Source: Clostridium muellerianum (lineage in GTDB: Bacteria; Bacillota; Clostridia; Clostridiales; Clostridiaceae). From it: a stretch of 64,000 nt of DNA. Each line of letters starts with the position of its first letter. The first letter of the stretch is position 1. The position numbers and the translations under genes are program-made. Shown here in pieces: positions 1 through 7,655 of this stretch. The stretch spans positions 62,001 through 126,000 of the forward strand of contig NZ_JABBNI010000013.1 in NCBI RefSeq assembly GCF_012926525.1, written 5' to 3'. The notes beneath the pieces are model-generated. The model ran no database searches and had not been told where the DNA came from. It saw only the letters and a list, made by a program, of their open reading frames with translations.

Positions 1-580
1 TAGGCATTACAAATAGATGAGGTTCTTGTAAACGCTCTTGAACAATTCTTAGAGCTTCACCAAATCTCTGATAATGGACAACTTCCCTTTCTCTTAAAAA
101 TTTTAAAGGTTCTATTACATCAGGATCATCAGCCATGTTTATTAGATATTCGTAGGTAGCTCTTGCTTTTTGTTCAGCAGCTAAATCTTCATTAAGATCA
201 ACAATTGGATCACCTTTTGATTGAATGTATGAAGCATTAAATGGAACACCTGAACCACTTGCAGGGTATATACCTTTTCCGTGATCTGCATAGTAGGCAC
301 CCATGCCTGCTTTTTCAATCTCTTCAATACTTGCACCTTTCATTAATTGATGAACTATTGAGCCTACCATTTCCAAATGCGCTAATTCTTCTGTACCAAT
401 ATCATTTAATGTTGCTATAGCTTGAGGAGTAATCATAGTAAATCTTTGACTTAGATACCTTAGGGATGCAGCCAATTCACCATCAGGTCCACCATATTGA
501 GTTATAATGGTTTTTGCCATGTTAGGATTAGGATTTTTAATTTTTATAGGATATTCTAAGAATTTTTCGTATGTCCACAT
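1..580 (-). CDS. cotJC: Manganese catalase family spore coat protein CotJC (3' end beyond window)
   Basis: The gene runs off the left edge; about 193 N-terminal residues are visible, starting MWTYEKFLEYPIKIK. The ferritin-like di-manganese ligands are recognisable in order: GELAAS (Glu), EELAHLEM (Glu and His), EDLAAEQKAR (Glu) and REVVHYQ (Glu and His). The family degrades hydrogen peroxide, and CotJC is a coat component of spores. A strong GGAGGG ribosome binding site lies 10 bases upstream, and the gene starts 3 bases after the stop of the CotJA-CotJB gene, so both are one operon. Function is from family knowledge; the metal ligands are seen directly. Confidence 0.95.
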   Translation of the reverse strand, partial: MWTYEKFLEYPIKIKNPNPNMAKTIITQYGGPDGELAASLRYLSQRFTMITPQAIATLNDIGTEELAHLEMVGSIVHQLMKGASIEEIEKAGMGAYYADHGKGIYPASGSGVPFNASYIQSKGDPIVDLNEDLAAEQKARATYEYLINMADDPDVIEPLKFLREREVVHYQRFGEALRIVQERLQEPHLFVMP

Positions 581-583
581 ATA

Positions 584-1126
584 TTACATTCCCTCCCTAT
601 TAAGCTGAAAATTAGCATCAGGTTCCCATGGCCAAGGTTCATTTATCCACTGCCATGGACGTGGACTACAGGAACTATTTTCAGTTAGCATACCATAATG
701 CATCTCATATTTTTCTTTTAATTTTTTACCTTGCATTACATAAAAATTATATTTTGCAATAGCATTTTGGTCCGTTGGATGGGTGTTAAGGTATAAAGAA
801 AGGTCTTCTTTCATGAAGCATGTGGCAGTAATTTGTTTTAGAAGTTCCATTCTGTCCATTTTACCATCTGCTTGCCATTTGTTTTGCATTTTCTCCAAAC
901 GCATATATCTTCTCTCCATTTTTTCATATGGACTAAAAAGTTCTGGAAAAGCAGTACCTTTCTTTAGAGCTTCAATAGCTGGGAAAAGAGTGCAAAATTT
1001 TTGATAAGGAACATATGCAGCTGCTAATCGAACATTTTTTATTACAGTTTCTTGTGGAATACAATTGACCATTGGTGGATAATTTGCATTTAACATGTTA
1101 TTTTCAGGGTTTCTTAGATATGCCAT
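584..1126 (-). CDS. Spore coat CotJA-CotJB fusion protein
   Basis: 180 residues. Residues about 28-68 resemble CotJA (YVPYQKFCTLFPAIEALKKG followed by a TAFPELFSPY segment). Residues about 93-172 resemble CotJB (LLKQITATCFMKEDLSLYL, then a TyrAsnPheTyr segment and the Trp/Pro-rich end PRPWQWINEPWPWEP). In Bacillus and most clostridia these are two small separate genes upstream of cotJC; here one reading frame carries both with a charged linker of Glu, Arg and Lys between them. The RBS is AAGGAG 12 bases before ATG. It is the first gene of the cotJ operon, read away from the repeat protein at 1461. The fusion is seen in sequence; the coat role is inferred from the family. Confidence 0.85.
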   Translation of the reverse strand: MAYLRNPENNMLNANYPPMVNCIPQETVIKNVRLAAAYVPYQKFCTLFPAIEALKKGTAFPELFSPYEKMERRYMRLEKMQNKWQADGKMDRMELLKQITATCFMKEDLSLYLNTHPTDQNAIAKYNFYVMQGKKLKEKYEMHYGMLTENSSCSPRPWQWINEPWPWEPDANFQLNREGM

Positions 1127-1460
1127 AATTGTGTTTTACTCCTTGTTTATTATTCCTACAGTTATAAAGTATTCTAATTGATGTATAATTGACACAATGA
1201 TTTTTAAATAACTTCTATATAAAAGGATAAATTTAAAGATAGTATAGTTTTAATTTTAATGTTTTAAAATAACGTATTTCTTAGTTTAGAAATAAATGAG
1301 TATGTTTTAAACTACAGTAATATAATTTAAGATGATAGTAATATATTTTTTTGTTTTTGTTACTCATAAAATTTTTATTCAAAAAAATAAACTTTAGGAG
1401 TAACACTTTTAGAGTTTCTTAATATAATAATTAATGAAGAAACTTTACTGGAGGTAAAAC
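1127..1460. other. Divergent promoter region between cotJ operon and repeat protein
   Basis: 334 AT-rich bases between two divergently read spore-coat-type genes. No RNA gene or strong dyad was seen. Promoters for a sporulation sigma factor (SigE or SigK type) are expected, but I could not place -35 and -10 elements with confidence on either strand. Confidence 0.4.
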
Positions 1461-2102
1461 ATGGAAGAAAAAAATTCTCAAACTAGACAGGTTGACGAAG
1501 ATCAAGATTTTGAAAGGGACTGTAATTTTGAAAGGGATTGTAAATGTAAGCAAATGATGTATAATTGTCCTATGATGCAAGGTTATCCATCAATGTATAA
1601 TCCTATGATGGGAGCAAATCCTATGATGGATGTAAATCCTTCTATGCAAGGAATATCACCAATGCAAGATAACGCTATGATGCAACAACCTATGATGCAG
1701 CAACCTATGATGCAACAAATGCCTGCTCAATCTGGAATGCCACAGCAGTCAGAAGATGAGCAAGAAACTTTTAGTATGTTTGATGATCTTTATAGACCTA
1801 TGCATGGAGGTATGCACGGAGGTATGCACGGAGGTATGCATGGAGGTCATCATGGTGGTTTCCATGGTTTTGGTTATCCAGGTTATGTTTATCCATACTA
1901 TAATTACGTTTATCCATATTATGCTTATCCATACTATGATTATGTTTATCCATATTATGCTTATCCATATTATAATTATGCTTATCCATACTATGTTTAT
2001 CCAGGTTTTGGATTTGGTCACGGTGGCCACGGAGGGCATGGCGGTCACGGAGGACATGGTGGACATGGTGGACATGGCGGACATAGAGATGATGAATATT
2101 AG
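1461..2102 (+). CDS. Tyr-Pro and His-Gly repeat protein, probable spore coat/exosporium protein
   Basis: 213 residues of stacked low-complexity blocks: a charged N-terminus with duplicated FERDC and a Cys-Lys-Cys; residues about 35-90 of Met/Pro/Gln repeats (NPMM, QQPMM); four HGGM-type units at about 115-130; about ten YPYY/YVYPYY/YAYPYY units at 135-180; and seven HGG units near the C-terminus. No signal peptide or membrane helix is present. GGAGGT precedes ATG by 5 bases. Tyr-rich repeats in coat proteins are commonly cross-linked and His-Gly repeats can bind metal; both are inference here. The position opposite the CotJ operon supports a coat role. No named family is recognised. Confidence 0.6.
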   Translation: MEEKNSQTRQVDEDQDFERDCNFERDCKCKQMMYNCPMMQGYPSMYNPMMGANPMMDVNPSMQGISPMQDNAMMQQPMMQQPMMQQMPAQSGMPQQSEDEQETFSMFDDLYRPMHGGMHGGMHGGMHGGHHGGFHGFGYPGYVYPYYNYVYPYYAYPYYDYVYPYYAYPYYNYAYPYYVYPGFGFGHGGHGGHGGHGGHGGHGGHGGHRDDEY

Positions 2103-2190
2103 GTTATAGCTAATATATTTAAGAACAGTTCATATCATGAAATTGTGAAAATTAATAATTGGATAAAACTTACAAAAACAATAAAAAATT

Positions 2191-2284
2191 ATGAAAAAGT
2201 CCTGCAAATTGTAGAGCTATTTATTATGACGGTGGTTATTATCCATATTATTATAGCTATCCTTCGTTTACTTCTTATTTATGA
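2191..2284 (+). pseudogene. Frameshifted Tyr-rich relic downstream of the repeat protein
   Basis: An ATG at 2191 gives MKKSCKL then TAG, while the next frame stays open from 2195 to the TGA at 2282-2284 and reads KSPANCRAIYYDGGYYPYYY, then SYPSFTSYL. The Tyr-rich composition matches the upstream coat-like gene. It looks like the remains of a second small Tyr-rich coat gene broken by a one-base shift; no usable start or RBS exists for the open frame. It ends just before a strong terminator. Chance resemblance cannot be excluded at this length. Confidence 0.35.
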
Positions 2285-2309
2285 GGATAGTTGTTCATAT
2301 TTAATAAAT

Positions 2310-2343
2310 AAAAAAGCTAGCAGAAAACTGCTGGCTTTTTTGT
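2310..2343 (+). terminator. Rho-independent terminator
   Basis: AAGCTAGCAG and CTGCTGGCTT pair around an AAAA loop, preceded by an A-run and followed by TTTTTT. It ends the 1461 transcription unit. Confidence 0.85.
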
Positions 2344-2501
2344 TTTAGTATTAAAAAATGTTTTTAGTTAAAATTAAATGTAATGGAATTTTACTACTTT
2401 TATCCATTGTTTTTAGAAATGAAAAGTGTTTTATAGATTTAAAAGTACTAAATATATAAAAAAATTTTTATTACATATACTAATTGTCGGAGGCGATGTT
2501 T

Positions 2502-2633
2502 ATGGTAAATAAACGTAAAACAAAAGATAATCAATATACAAAGTTAGGAATAAGAAAAAATTCAAATGGAGATTTTGAGTACATAAATCCAGAGGATAAA
2601 AATAAATCAAAATACAAAGATATTAGAAAGTAA
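2502..2633 (+). CDS. Small basic hypothetical protein, 43 aa
   Basis: ATG at 2502 is preceded by CGGAGG at 8-9 bases; another in-frame ATG at 2496 is too close to that site. The 43 residues (MVNKRKTKDNQYTKLGIRKN then SNGDFEYINPEDKNKSKYKD, IRK) are rich in Lys, Asn, Asp and Tyr with no hydrophobic stretch. The good RBS, hydrophilic composition and downstream hairpin support a real gene. Its place among sporulation genes suggests a small spore protein, which is inference. No family is recognised. Confidence 0.55.
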   Translation: MVNKRKTKDNQYTKLGIRKNSNGDFEYINPEDKNKSKYKDIRK

Positions 2634-2784
2634 AATATATATTTAAAGTATCTAAGGTGAAAATTAAATTTGAAAAAGTATTGGTAATTACGACATTAAC
2701 AAACAGAAGGTGTTAGAGATAAGAATATAAGTAAAAGTATGATTAAAAAAATAGTGTAAGGTTTTAAAAACTATGTGTAAATTG

Positions 2785-2820
2785 AAACTAGCCTATATAT
2801 TAAAAATATAAGCTAGTTTT
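2785..2820. terminator. Bidirectional terminator
   Basis: AAACTAGC at 2785-2792 pairs with GCTAGTTT at 2812-2819, with extra AT pairing inside. It is placed between the small + strand gene and the - strand gene ending at 2874. Confidence 0.65.
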
Positions 2821-2873
2821 GATTTATGCAGGTATTATAATTATATTTTATTCTTTTACATACTAACATATAA

Positions 2874-3302
2874 TTATTTCTGAAAGTCGGTGATTAAGCT
2901 AGTAAGAGCTTCTGTTCTATCTTTGCCTAAGCCAAATTTTTTTGTTAAAGTTTTTATTATATCCTTTTTTCTAGATGGATCCAAGAGCTCAGTAGGGCTA
3001 ATCTTCATGCTTTTTAATATAGCTTTCATTAAGGTTTTTCCAATTCCGAAAAAACCAGCTAATCTTTCTACAGCAGCATCAGCTTTTTGTTCCATTTCTG
3101 CTTCTAATTTTTCATTTATGTCTTCAATAGAAGAAGTTGATACAGCTGTTAAGTTAGATTTAGTAGAATTATTAATTTTATTAGTAATAATTCTGTTAAA
3201 AATATTGCCAAAGGATTTTTCATTTAATTTTTTAGTAGTATTTGATGTTTTATTTTTATTAATTGAATTATTTGTAGATAGAACATTTGTACAATTTTCC
3301 AT
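2874..3302 (-). CDS. Hypothetical protein, 142 aa
   Basis: Unrecognised. The first 60 residues are Asn/Lys/Ser/Thr-rich and probably disordered. Residues about 62-142 look helical and folded, with a Glu/Ala-rich segment (EAEMEQKADAAVERLAGFFG) then alternating hydrophobic and Lys residues and a Gly-Leu-Gly-Lys-Asp turn. No signal peptide or membrane helix. GGAGG lies 8 bases before the ATG. It is single-gene, convergent with the 2502 ORF. Neighbouring sporulation genes hint at a spore or mother-cell role only by location. Confidence 0.7.
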   Translation of the reverse strand: MENCTNVLSTNNSINKNKTSNTTKKLNEKSFGNIFNRIITNKINNSTKSNLTAVSTSSIEDINEKLEAEMEQKADAAVERLAGFFGIGKTLMKAILKSMKISPTELLDPSRKKDIIKTLTKKFGLGKDRTEALTSLITDFQK

Positions 3303-3495
3303 GTGTAAAAACCTCCGATTTTTGCAAAAAAATTTACATTATTTGAGTAATGTGTAATTTATATATATAATTATACAACTAATAGCAGTAAACATAAAGT
3401 AAAAAATATGTTATGCAAATTATTTGTATAAATAAAGGATTATGTGTAGGTTTGTAGAATATTTAAGTGAGGTTTAGAAAAGAGGGAGTAAACAT

Positions 3496-3978
3496 ATGAA
3501 GAAAAAATTAATTAAATATTTTATTAGCTTATCAACCATTGTATTTTTATTTGTTTCCTTTTCTGCATGCTCTAGTAGTAAAAGTATTTCTGAGCAAAAA
3601 ACAAGTACATCAAAAACTGAAATACAAAAGTTAGATGAAGGAAAAACAACTTCAACAAAAACAAATAATCAGAATACAGATACTTCAAAGACAGGTATAT
3701 CTAATACAGATAAGCAGGTGGTAGGAACATCAAAAACGAATAATTCAAACACAGATGTACAAAAAACGAATACATCAAAAACTGACACTTCCAAAGCAAG
3801 TACACAGAAAACGGATGAGTCAAAAACAAGTTCAACAAAGACAAATAAACAAAATATAAACACATCCGATAAAGTAGAAAGTAAAACTGAAGATACAGAT
3901 AATAAAAGCAACTATAGTAATGATACAACTACAGGTCCCAGGGAACCTACACCACCTAAAGAACCTACGTGTCCGTAA
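3496..3978 (+). CDS. Thr/Ser/Lys-repeat lipoprotein
   Basis: 160 residues. The N-terminus KKKLIKYFISLSTIVFLF ends in a lipobox FSAC, so Cys is expected to be lipidated and the protein held on the outer face of the membrane. The rest is an imperfect repeat of about 10-14 residues built on TSKT, NTDTSKT and QKTDESKT, then a Pro-rich tail (GPREPTPPKEPTCP). There is no globular domain. It may act as a wall-spanning spacer; function is unknown. RBS AGAGGGAG precedes ATG and a terminator follows. Confidence 0.7.
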   Translation: MKKKLIKYFISLSTIVFLFVSFSACSSSKSISEQKTSTSKTEIQKLDEGKTTSTKTNNQNTDTSKTGISNTDKQVVGTSKTNNSNTDVQKTNTSKTDTSKASTQKTDESKTSSTKTNKQNINTSDKVESKTEDTDNKSNYSNDTTTGPREPTPPKEPTCP

Positions 3979-4000
3979 TTTGTATGTATAGATATAGATA

Positions 4001-4036
4001 AAAGGAATAGTTATAAGTTTATTACTATTCCTTTTA
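4001..4036 (+). terminator. Rho-independent terminator
   Basis: AAAGGAATAGT (4001-4011) pairs with ACTATTCCTTT followed by a T; it ends the lipoprotein gene. Confidence 0.75.
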
Positions 4037-4080
4037 TAAAATACATTTTAGGCATAGTTAATTTTTTATTGTAATTTCAA

Positions 4081-4899
4081 TTATTTATGCTTAATTGGAA
4101 AATACACTTCAGTTATAAATTCATTAGGATTACATTTTGCTTCTGGTCCTTTAATATATTTGTCATAAGGAGCACCAATTATTTCATAATGATTTTTTTC
4201 AATCCAATCAGTAAGTTCTGCATAAGCTTCTCCAATTTCGTTGTATGAACCTACAAATGCAGTATGTGCATGCAAACCTCCTTTTAAAATTCTTGTTTTT
4301 ATAATAGTACCTGTTTGAAATTCTCTATCTACGGGTATACAAACTTCTATATCTGCATTGCTTTCATCAAAATCTTCGTCGTAATAAACAGTCATTATAT
4401 TTCCACAGACCTCTAAATTATTTCTATATATATTTTGAAAAACTTTCCCGATTAAGCTTGATATATTGTCCATGGGTATTATATCTCTTAAACTTAAGAC
4501 TAATTTGTCCTCTAAATTATTAACTGAAATCTCAAAATTTCTTTTAGAAGCCATTATATCATCACCTTTCTTCAAATTTTCTACAGAAGTCTTTAATTCA
4601 AGTAAAATACTATTGTTGTGCTCTATTTCATTTGTGATGTAGTTTATCTGTTTTTGTAGCAATTTTTTTAAAGTTTCATTACTTTTATCCTCAATAATTT
4701 GCTTTATTTCATCTAAGGAAAATTTGTATATTTTAAGTTTATTTATCCTTAATATATCCTTAACCTGATATTTTTCATAATATCTATATTGATTTTCAGG
4801 GTTCACAAAACTAGGTTTGATTAATCCGATTTTATCATAATGCCTTAGCATTTTAGTTGAAATCTTTCCAATTTTCGAAAATTGTCCTATGGTATACAT
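4081..4899 (-). CDS. MerR-family regulator with GyrI-like effector domain
   Basis: 272 residues. Residues 1-70 are a MerR winged helix (MYTIGQFSKIGKISTKMLRH, then YDKIGLIKP and YRYYEKYQ). A dimerisation coiled coil covers about 75-110. Residues 120-272 form a GyrI/SOUL-like effector domain ending EVYFPI, as in BmrR-type drug or small-molecule sensors. Such regulators twist a promoter with an over-long spacer to activate it. Exactly such a promoter lies just upstream (4944-4974), so autoregulation is likely. No transporter is adjacent, so the ligand and other targets are unknown. Confidence 0.85.
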   Translation of the reverse strand: MYTIGQFSKIGKISTKMLRHYDKIGLIKPSFVNPENQYRYYEKYQVKDILRINKLKIYKFSLDEIKQIIEDKSNETLKKLLQKQINYITNEIEHNNSILLELKTSVENLKKGDDIMASKRNFEISVNNLEDKLVLSLRDIIPMDNISSLIGKVFQNIYRNNLEVCGNIMTVYYDEDFDESNADIEVCIPVDREFQTGTIIKTRILKGGLHAHTAFVGSYNEIGEAYAELTDWIEKNHYEIIGAPYDKYIKGPEAKCNPNEFITEVYFPIKHK

Positions 4900-4943
4900 T
4901 TGAAACCTCCTAAATTTTACTTTCCTTCGAAGTGATTAATTAT

Positions 4944-4974
4944 ATTTTAAACTTTACCATAATGGGAAAGTCAA
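4944..4974 (-). promoter_or_regulatory. MerR-type promoter/operator with 19-bp spacer
   Basis: On the minus strand, TTGACT (4969-4974) and TAAAAT (4944-4949) are separated by exactly 19 bases. Inside the spacer lies the dyad ACTTTCCC-ATTAT-GGTAAAGT. The 19-bp spacer with a central dyad is the hallmark of MerR-family control, and it faces the MerR gene. Confidence 0.75.
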
Positions 4975-5092
4975 CACACTTTTTTTAATTATGAAAGAAA
5001 ATATTTATTTTATCCATAAATTCACTACATTAATTTGTGTAAAACTACATAAAATAAAATGTCAATAAAGTAGCACGAAGGAGGAGATATTT

Positions 5093-5293
5093 ATGTCAAA
5101 TAAACCTTTAATTCCAGGTGCACAAAGTAAGCTAGATAAATTAAAAATGGAGACTGCAAACGAATTGGGAGTTAATTTAGATAAAAGATATGTAGCAGAC
5201 TTAAAGACTAAAGAAATTGGTGCTATAGCTGGACCTACAGGAGGAAATATGGTAAAAAAAATGGTTGAGGCTTATGAAAATAAATTAAAGTAA
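5093..5293 (+). CDS. Alpha/beta-type small acid-soluble spore protein
   Basis: 66 residues; full length for the family. The central METANELGVNL and the C-terminal GPTGGNMVKKMVEAYE segment are the two conserved alpha/beta SASP motifs. These proteins coat spore DNA, protect it against UV and are cleaved by the GPR protease during germination, at a site within the ETA-N-ELGV region. Strong RBS GGAGGAG; monocistronic, closed by a terminator. Expected to be expressed in the forespore under SigG (family knowledge). Confidence 0.95.
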   Translation: MSNKPLIPGAQSKLDKLKMETANELGVNLDKRYVADLKTKEIGAIAGPTGGNMVKKMVEAYENKLK

Positions 5294-5295
5294 TG

Positions 5296-5330
5296 AAAAA
5301 GCTTGTATCTTTTAGGATGCAGGCTTTTTA
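5296..5330 (+). terminator. Rho-independent terminator of the SASP gene
   Basis: AAAAAGCTTGTATC pairs with GATGCAGGCTTTTT, immediately after the SASP stop codon. Confidence 0.85.
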
Positions 5331-5436
5331 TTTATTGATAAAATATTTTAAAATTCATTGGACATTTAAAGGGGATGTCTTAAAATGACTAAAAGCTAAT
5401 TTAAAATGACGTGCTCTTTAAAATAATGGAAAAGAC

Positions 5437-5466
5437 TGTGGATAAAACTGTGGATTATGTGGATAA
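5437..5466 (+). promoter_or_regulatory. Cluster of three DnaA-box-like 9-mers
   Basis: TGTGGATAA at 5437-5445, TGTGGATTA at 5449-5457 and TGTGGATAA at 5458-5466 lie in direct orientation. The two outer copies are exact reverse complements of the DnaA box TTATCCACA; the middle has one change. They sit in a 785-base stretch (5294-6078) without ordinary genes, next to very AT-rich DNA. No dnaA or dnaN gene is in the window, so this is more likely a DnaA-binding cluster than the origin. Confidence 0.55.
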
Positions 5467-5682
5467 AATTGTAAAAAATAAATAAAAATGGAATAGTGTT
5501 TACATTTATTAATGTTTATAAATATGAAATTAAGTACAGATAATAGTATGTTAGTACTATAGATAATTATATAATTTACAATGATCAATTTAAGCGAAGA
5601 ATATCCTTCAAAGTAAATTAAGGCATAAGTGCCAAGTGATTTTAGATTTTAACAAATTTCCTATAACTGCATAATAAATAAA

Positions 5683-5714
5683 AAAGTCCGAATCTTGAAA
5701 AAGATATAGACTTT
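5683..5714 (-). terminator. Terminator after the 12-codon ORF
   Basis: Read on the minus strand, AAAGTC-AT-ATCTT pairs with AAGAT-TCG-GACTTT and is followed by a T-run. It lies 2 bases past the stop of the tiny ORF at 5717-5755. Confidence 0.65.
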
Positions 5715-5716
5715 GT

Positions 5717-5755
5717 TTAATATTTAGCAAGAACATCTATAATGTTATAGGACAT
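5717..5755 (-). CDS. Possible 12-codon peptide ORF
   Basis: ATG-TAA frame encoding MSYNIIDVLAKY. A near-perfect ribosome binding site TAAGGAGGTGT lies 7 bases upstream and a terminator follows directly, so it has the layout of a complete tiny gene. It could be a real micropeptide, a leader peptide, or a relic that kept its translation signals. A Fur-box-like element lies upstream at 5792-5806. No known family. Confidence 0.35.
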   Translation of the reverse strand: MSYNIIDVLAKY

Positions 5756-5982
5756 AACTACACCTCCTTAAAGTATAACATTTTTGCTTTTGTAAAATGA
5801 TTATCAAATTTAATTTTAAACCTTGATAAACTTTTCTGATTGATTAGATGTATCTCATACTAATTTTATTCTTTAAAAAATACAAACGTTTATATTTTAG
5901 CATGAATTATAAAATGTTACAACCAAATGTTCATAAGACGTGAAATTTTGTTCACAATTAAAAAAATGGTTTATTTAAAAGT

Positions 5983-6044
5983 AAAATGGAGCCTGTAAAT
6001 GTAGACAGAGATAAAAACAGTCTAGTTATATAGGTTCCATTTTA
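5983..6044 (-). terminator. Terminator of the diguanylate cyclase gene, nested hairpin
   Basis: AAAATGGA-G-CCT (from 5983) pairs with AGG-T-TCCATTTT (to 6044); within the loop TAGAC pairs with GTCTA. It lies 3' of the GGDEF gene on the minus strand. Confidence 0.6.
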
Positions 6045-6078
6045 ACATTAATAAATATATGTTTTTCACTAAATCATA

Positions 6079-7185
6079 TTACTCTACATTTGCTAAATAT
6101 CTTGTACTGTTATATAGAATTGTTTTATTTCTACCAGTGCCTTTAGCTTCATATAATGCAATATCAGCATGTTCAAGCAGTTTATCGATATTATTAGTTA
6201 TATTAGGATATGTTGAAATTCCTATGGAAATTGTTATATTAATAAAAGTTTTATCAGAAATATAAAAATTATTATTTTCTATGGTTTCTCTTATTCTTTC
6301 TGCAACTTCCAGAGCACGATTGGCTGAGCAGTTTAATAGAAGTATGGAAAATTCTTCGCCACCATTACGAGATACTATATCATATACTCGACAGCTGCGG
6401 TTTAAAATGACAGCTAAATCTCTTAATACAATATCTCCAGCACTATGTCCAAAGGTATCATTAATTTTTTTAAAATGATCAATATCTAAAAATAGTAAGG
6501 ACATATATTCTTTGTTCCTTATGGCTTGCTGTGATGCAATAGTAAACATATGATTAAATTGTCTTACATTATTTAAACCTGTTAAAAAGTCTATGCTAGC
6601 TTCACTTTTTAATTTTTTATATAATTTAAAAGATTTACTTAAGTATTCTATAAGTTTGAATATAAAATATAACATAATTAATGTAATAATACTGTATGTA
6701 ATAAAAGTTTTAAATATATCTATTGGATCCTTAACAAAGATAAATATTGAAGTATAATTTAATATTAATAAATATATAGTACAATAAATCCATTTTCGCT
6801 TTATTGATATTCTGGCTGAATTAATGATACTAAATCCAATTCCTATTAGCAAGGAAATTAATGCTGCAGTTGTAGAAGCATTAGAAGTACCAAAATATAT
6901 GATGTGGAAGGTGCTTATTAACAAAGATGCTACAATTGAAGATAAGAATCCTTCGTAAAGAGCACATAAAAGTATTGGAAAGAAAGAAAAATTAGTTATT
7001 ACTGGAGAAGTAATTGATATATTAAATAATATCAGTAAAATTCCTAATAAGCCAGCATAAATTCCAATTAGAATCTTTAAGGATATTGGGGGATTTTTAC
7101 TTAGATTTTTATTTATAAAAAAATTATTACTAATGCTTATAAAGGTTATTAAAATACATAAGTTTATAAATAATTTGGTTAACAT
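6079..7185 (-). CDS. Membrane diguanylate cyclase (GGDEF domain)
   Basis: 368 residues from the ATG at 7185; an upstream in-frame ATG would give 7 more residues, but the GGGGGGAA site sits just before the chosen one. Residues about 1-190 hold five to six membrane helices of the 5TM LytS-like sensor type. Residues 200-368 are a GGDEF domain with active-site GGEEF and, five residues before it, RVYD, the RxxD inhibitory site for c-di-GMP. The enzyme should make c-di-GMP from two GTP at the membrane. No c-di-GMP riboswitch was found near the genes that follow. Confidence 0.93.
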   Translation of the reverse strand: MLTKLFINLCILITFISISNNFFINKNLSKNPPISLKILIGIYAGLLGILLILFNISITSPVITNFSFFPILLCALYEGFLSSIVASLLISTFHIIYFGTSNASTTAALISLLIGIGFSIINSARISIKRKWIYCTIYLLILNYTSIFIFVKDPIDIFKTFITYSIITLIMLYFIFKLIEYLSKSFKLYKKLKSEASIDFLTGLNNVRQFNHMFTIASQQAIRNKEYMSLLFLDIDHFKKINDTFGHSAGDIVLRDLAVILNRSCRVYDIVSRNGGEEFSILLLNCSANRALEVAERIRETIENNNFYISDKTFINITISIGISTYPNITNNIDKLLEHADIALYEAKGTGRNKTILYNSTRYLANVE

Positions 7186-7655
7186 AATGAAATTCCCCCC
7201 AATCACAACAGATAATTTTAACTAAATTAGTTTATTTTATATAATATTTAACGATTAATAATTACATACATTTACAAAATTTAGAATTATTAAAAAATAG
7301 TGTTTTTATTTAAGAGTGCTTTTTTATTCATACCTGCATCAATTAATAACATTTGTATAGATAAAATAAAATTAAGAAGTCTTAAACACATAATAAATTC
7401 CTATGTAAGTTTTCAGATGAATTTTATAGTAATATAAAGCTTTAATTTTTTATATTTTGCTTTGAGAGGTAATAATTTAGTGTATATTAAACATATTAGC
7501 TGATTTATCTTAATTTTGCAAAGTGAATTTGTGTATGGAAAAACACTTGTTACCAGTGAAGGTATATCAAGAGATTTTTACAAAGAATTTTTATATATAA
7601 TTTTAAACTTGATTTAATTTAACTTAAAAAATAAATTAAAAGCATATAAAGTTTT
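7186..7655. other. AT-rich intergenic stretch
   Basis: 470 bases between the divergent diguanylate cyclase gene and the surface protein gene. No ORF with an RBS and no recognised riboswitch or RNA gene was found. It must contain both promoters and the long leader of the surface protein gene. Confidence 0.4.

Noticed and set aside
1800-2090. Regularly spaced short repeats resembling a CRISPR array
   Set aside because: The unit is 9-18 bases, in-frame and encodes HGG and YPYY; there are no unique spacers and no cas genes.
1749-2109. Long open frames on the other strand and in other frames over the Tyr/His repeat gene
   Set aside because: They are products of the repeated codons; no RBS, and the +1 frame with a strong RBS explains the region.
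2145-2348. 67-residue ORF after the coat-like gene
   Set aside because: No RBS, runs through the terminator, and the adjacent frame shows the Tyr-rich relic instead.
3600-3900. Repeat array in the lipoprotein gene
   Set aside because: In-frame Thr/Ser/Lys repeats of coding origin, not CRISPR or a tandem non-coding array.
5294-5600. Chromosomal replication origin
   Set aside because: Only three DnaA-box-like sites and no dnaA, dnaN, rpmH or gid genes; a DnaA-binding cluster is the safer reading.
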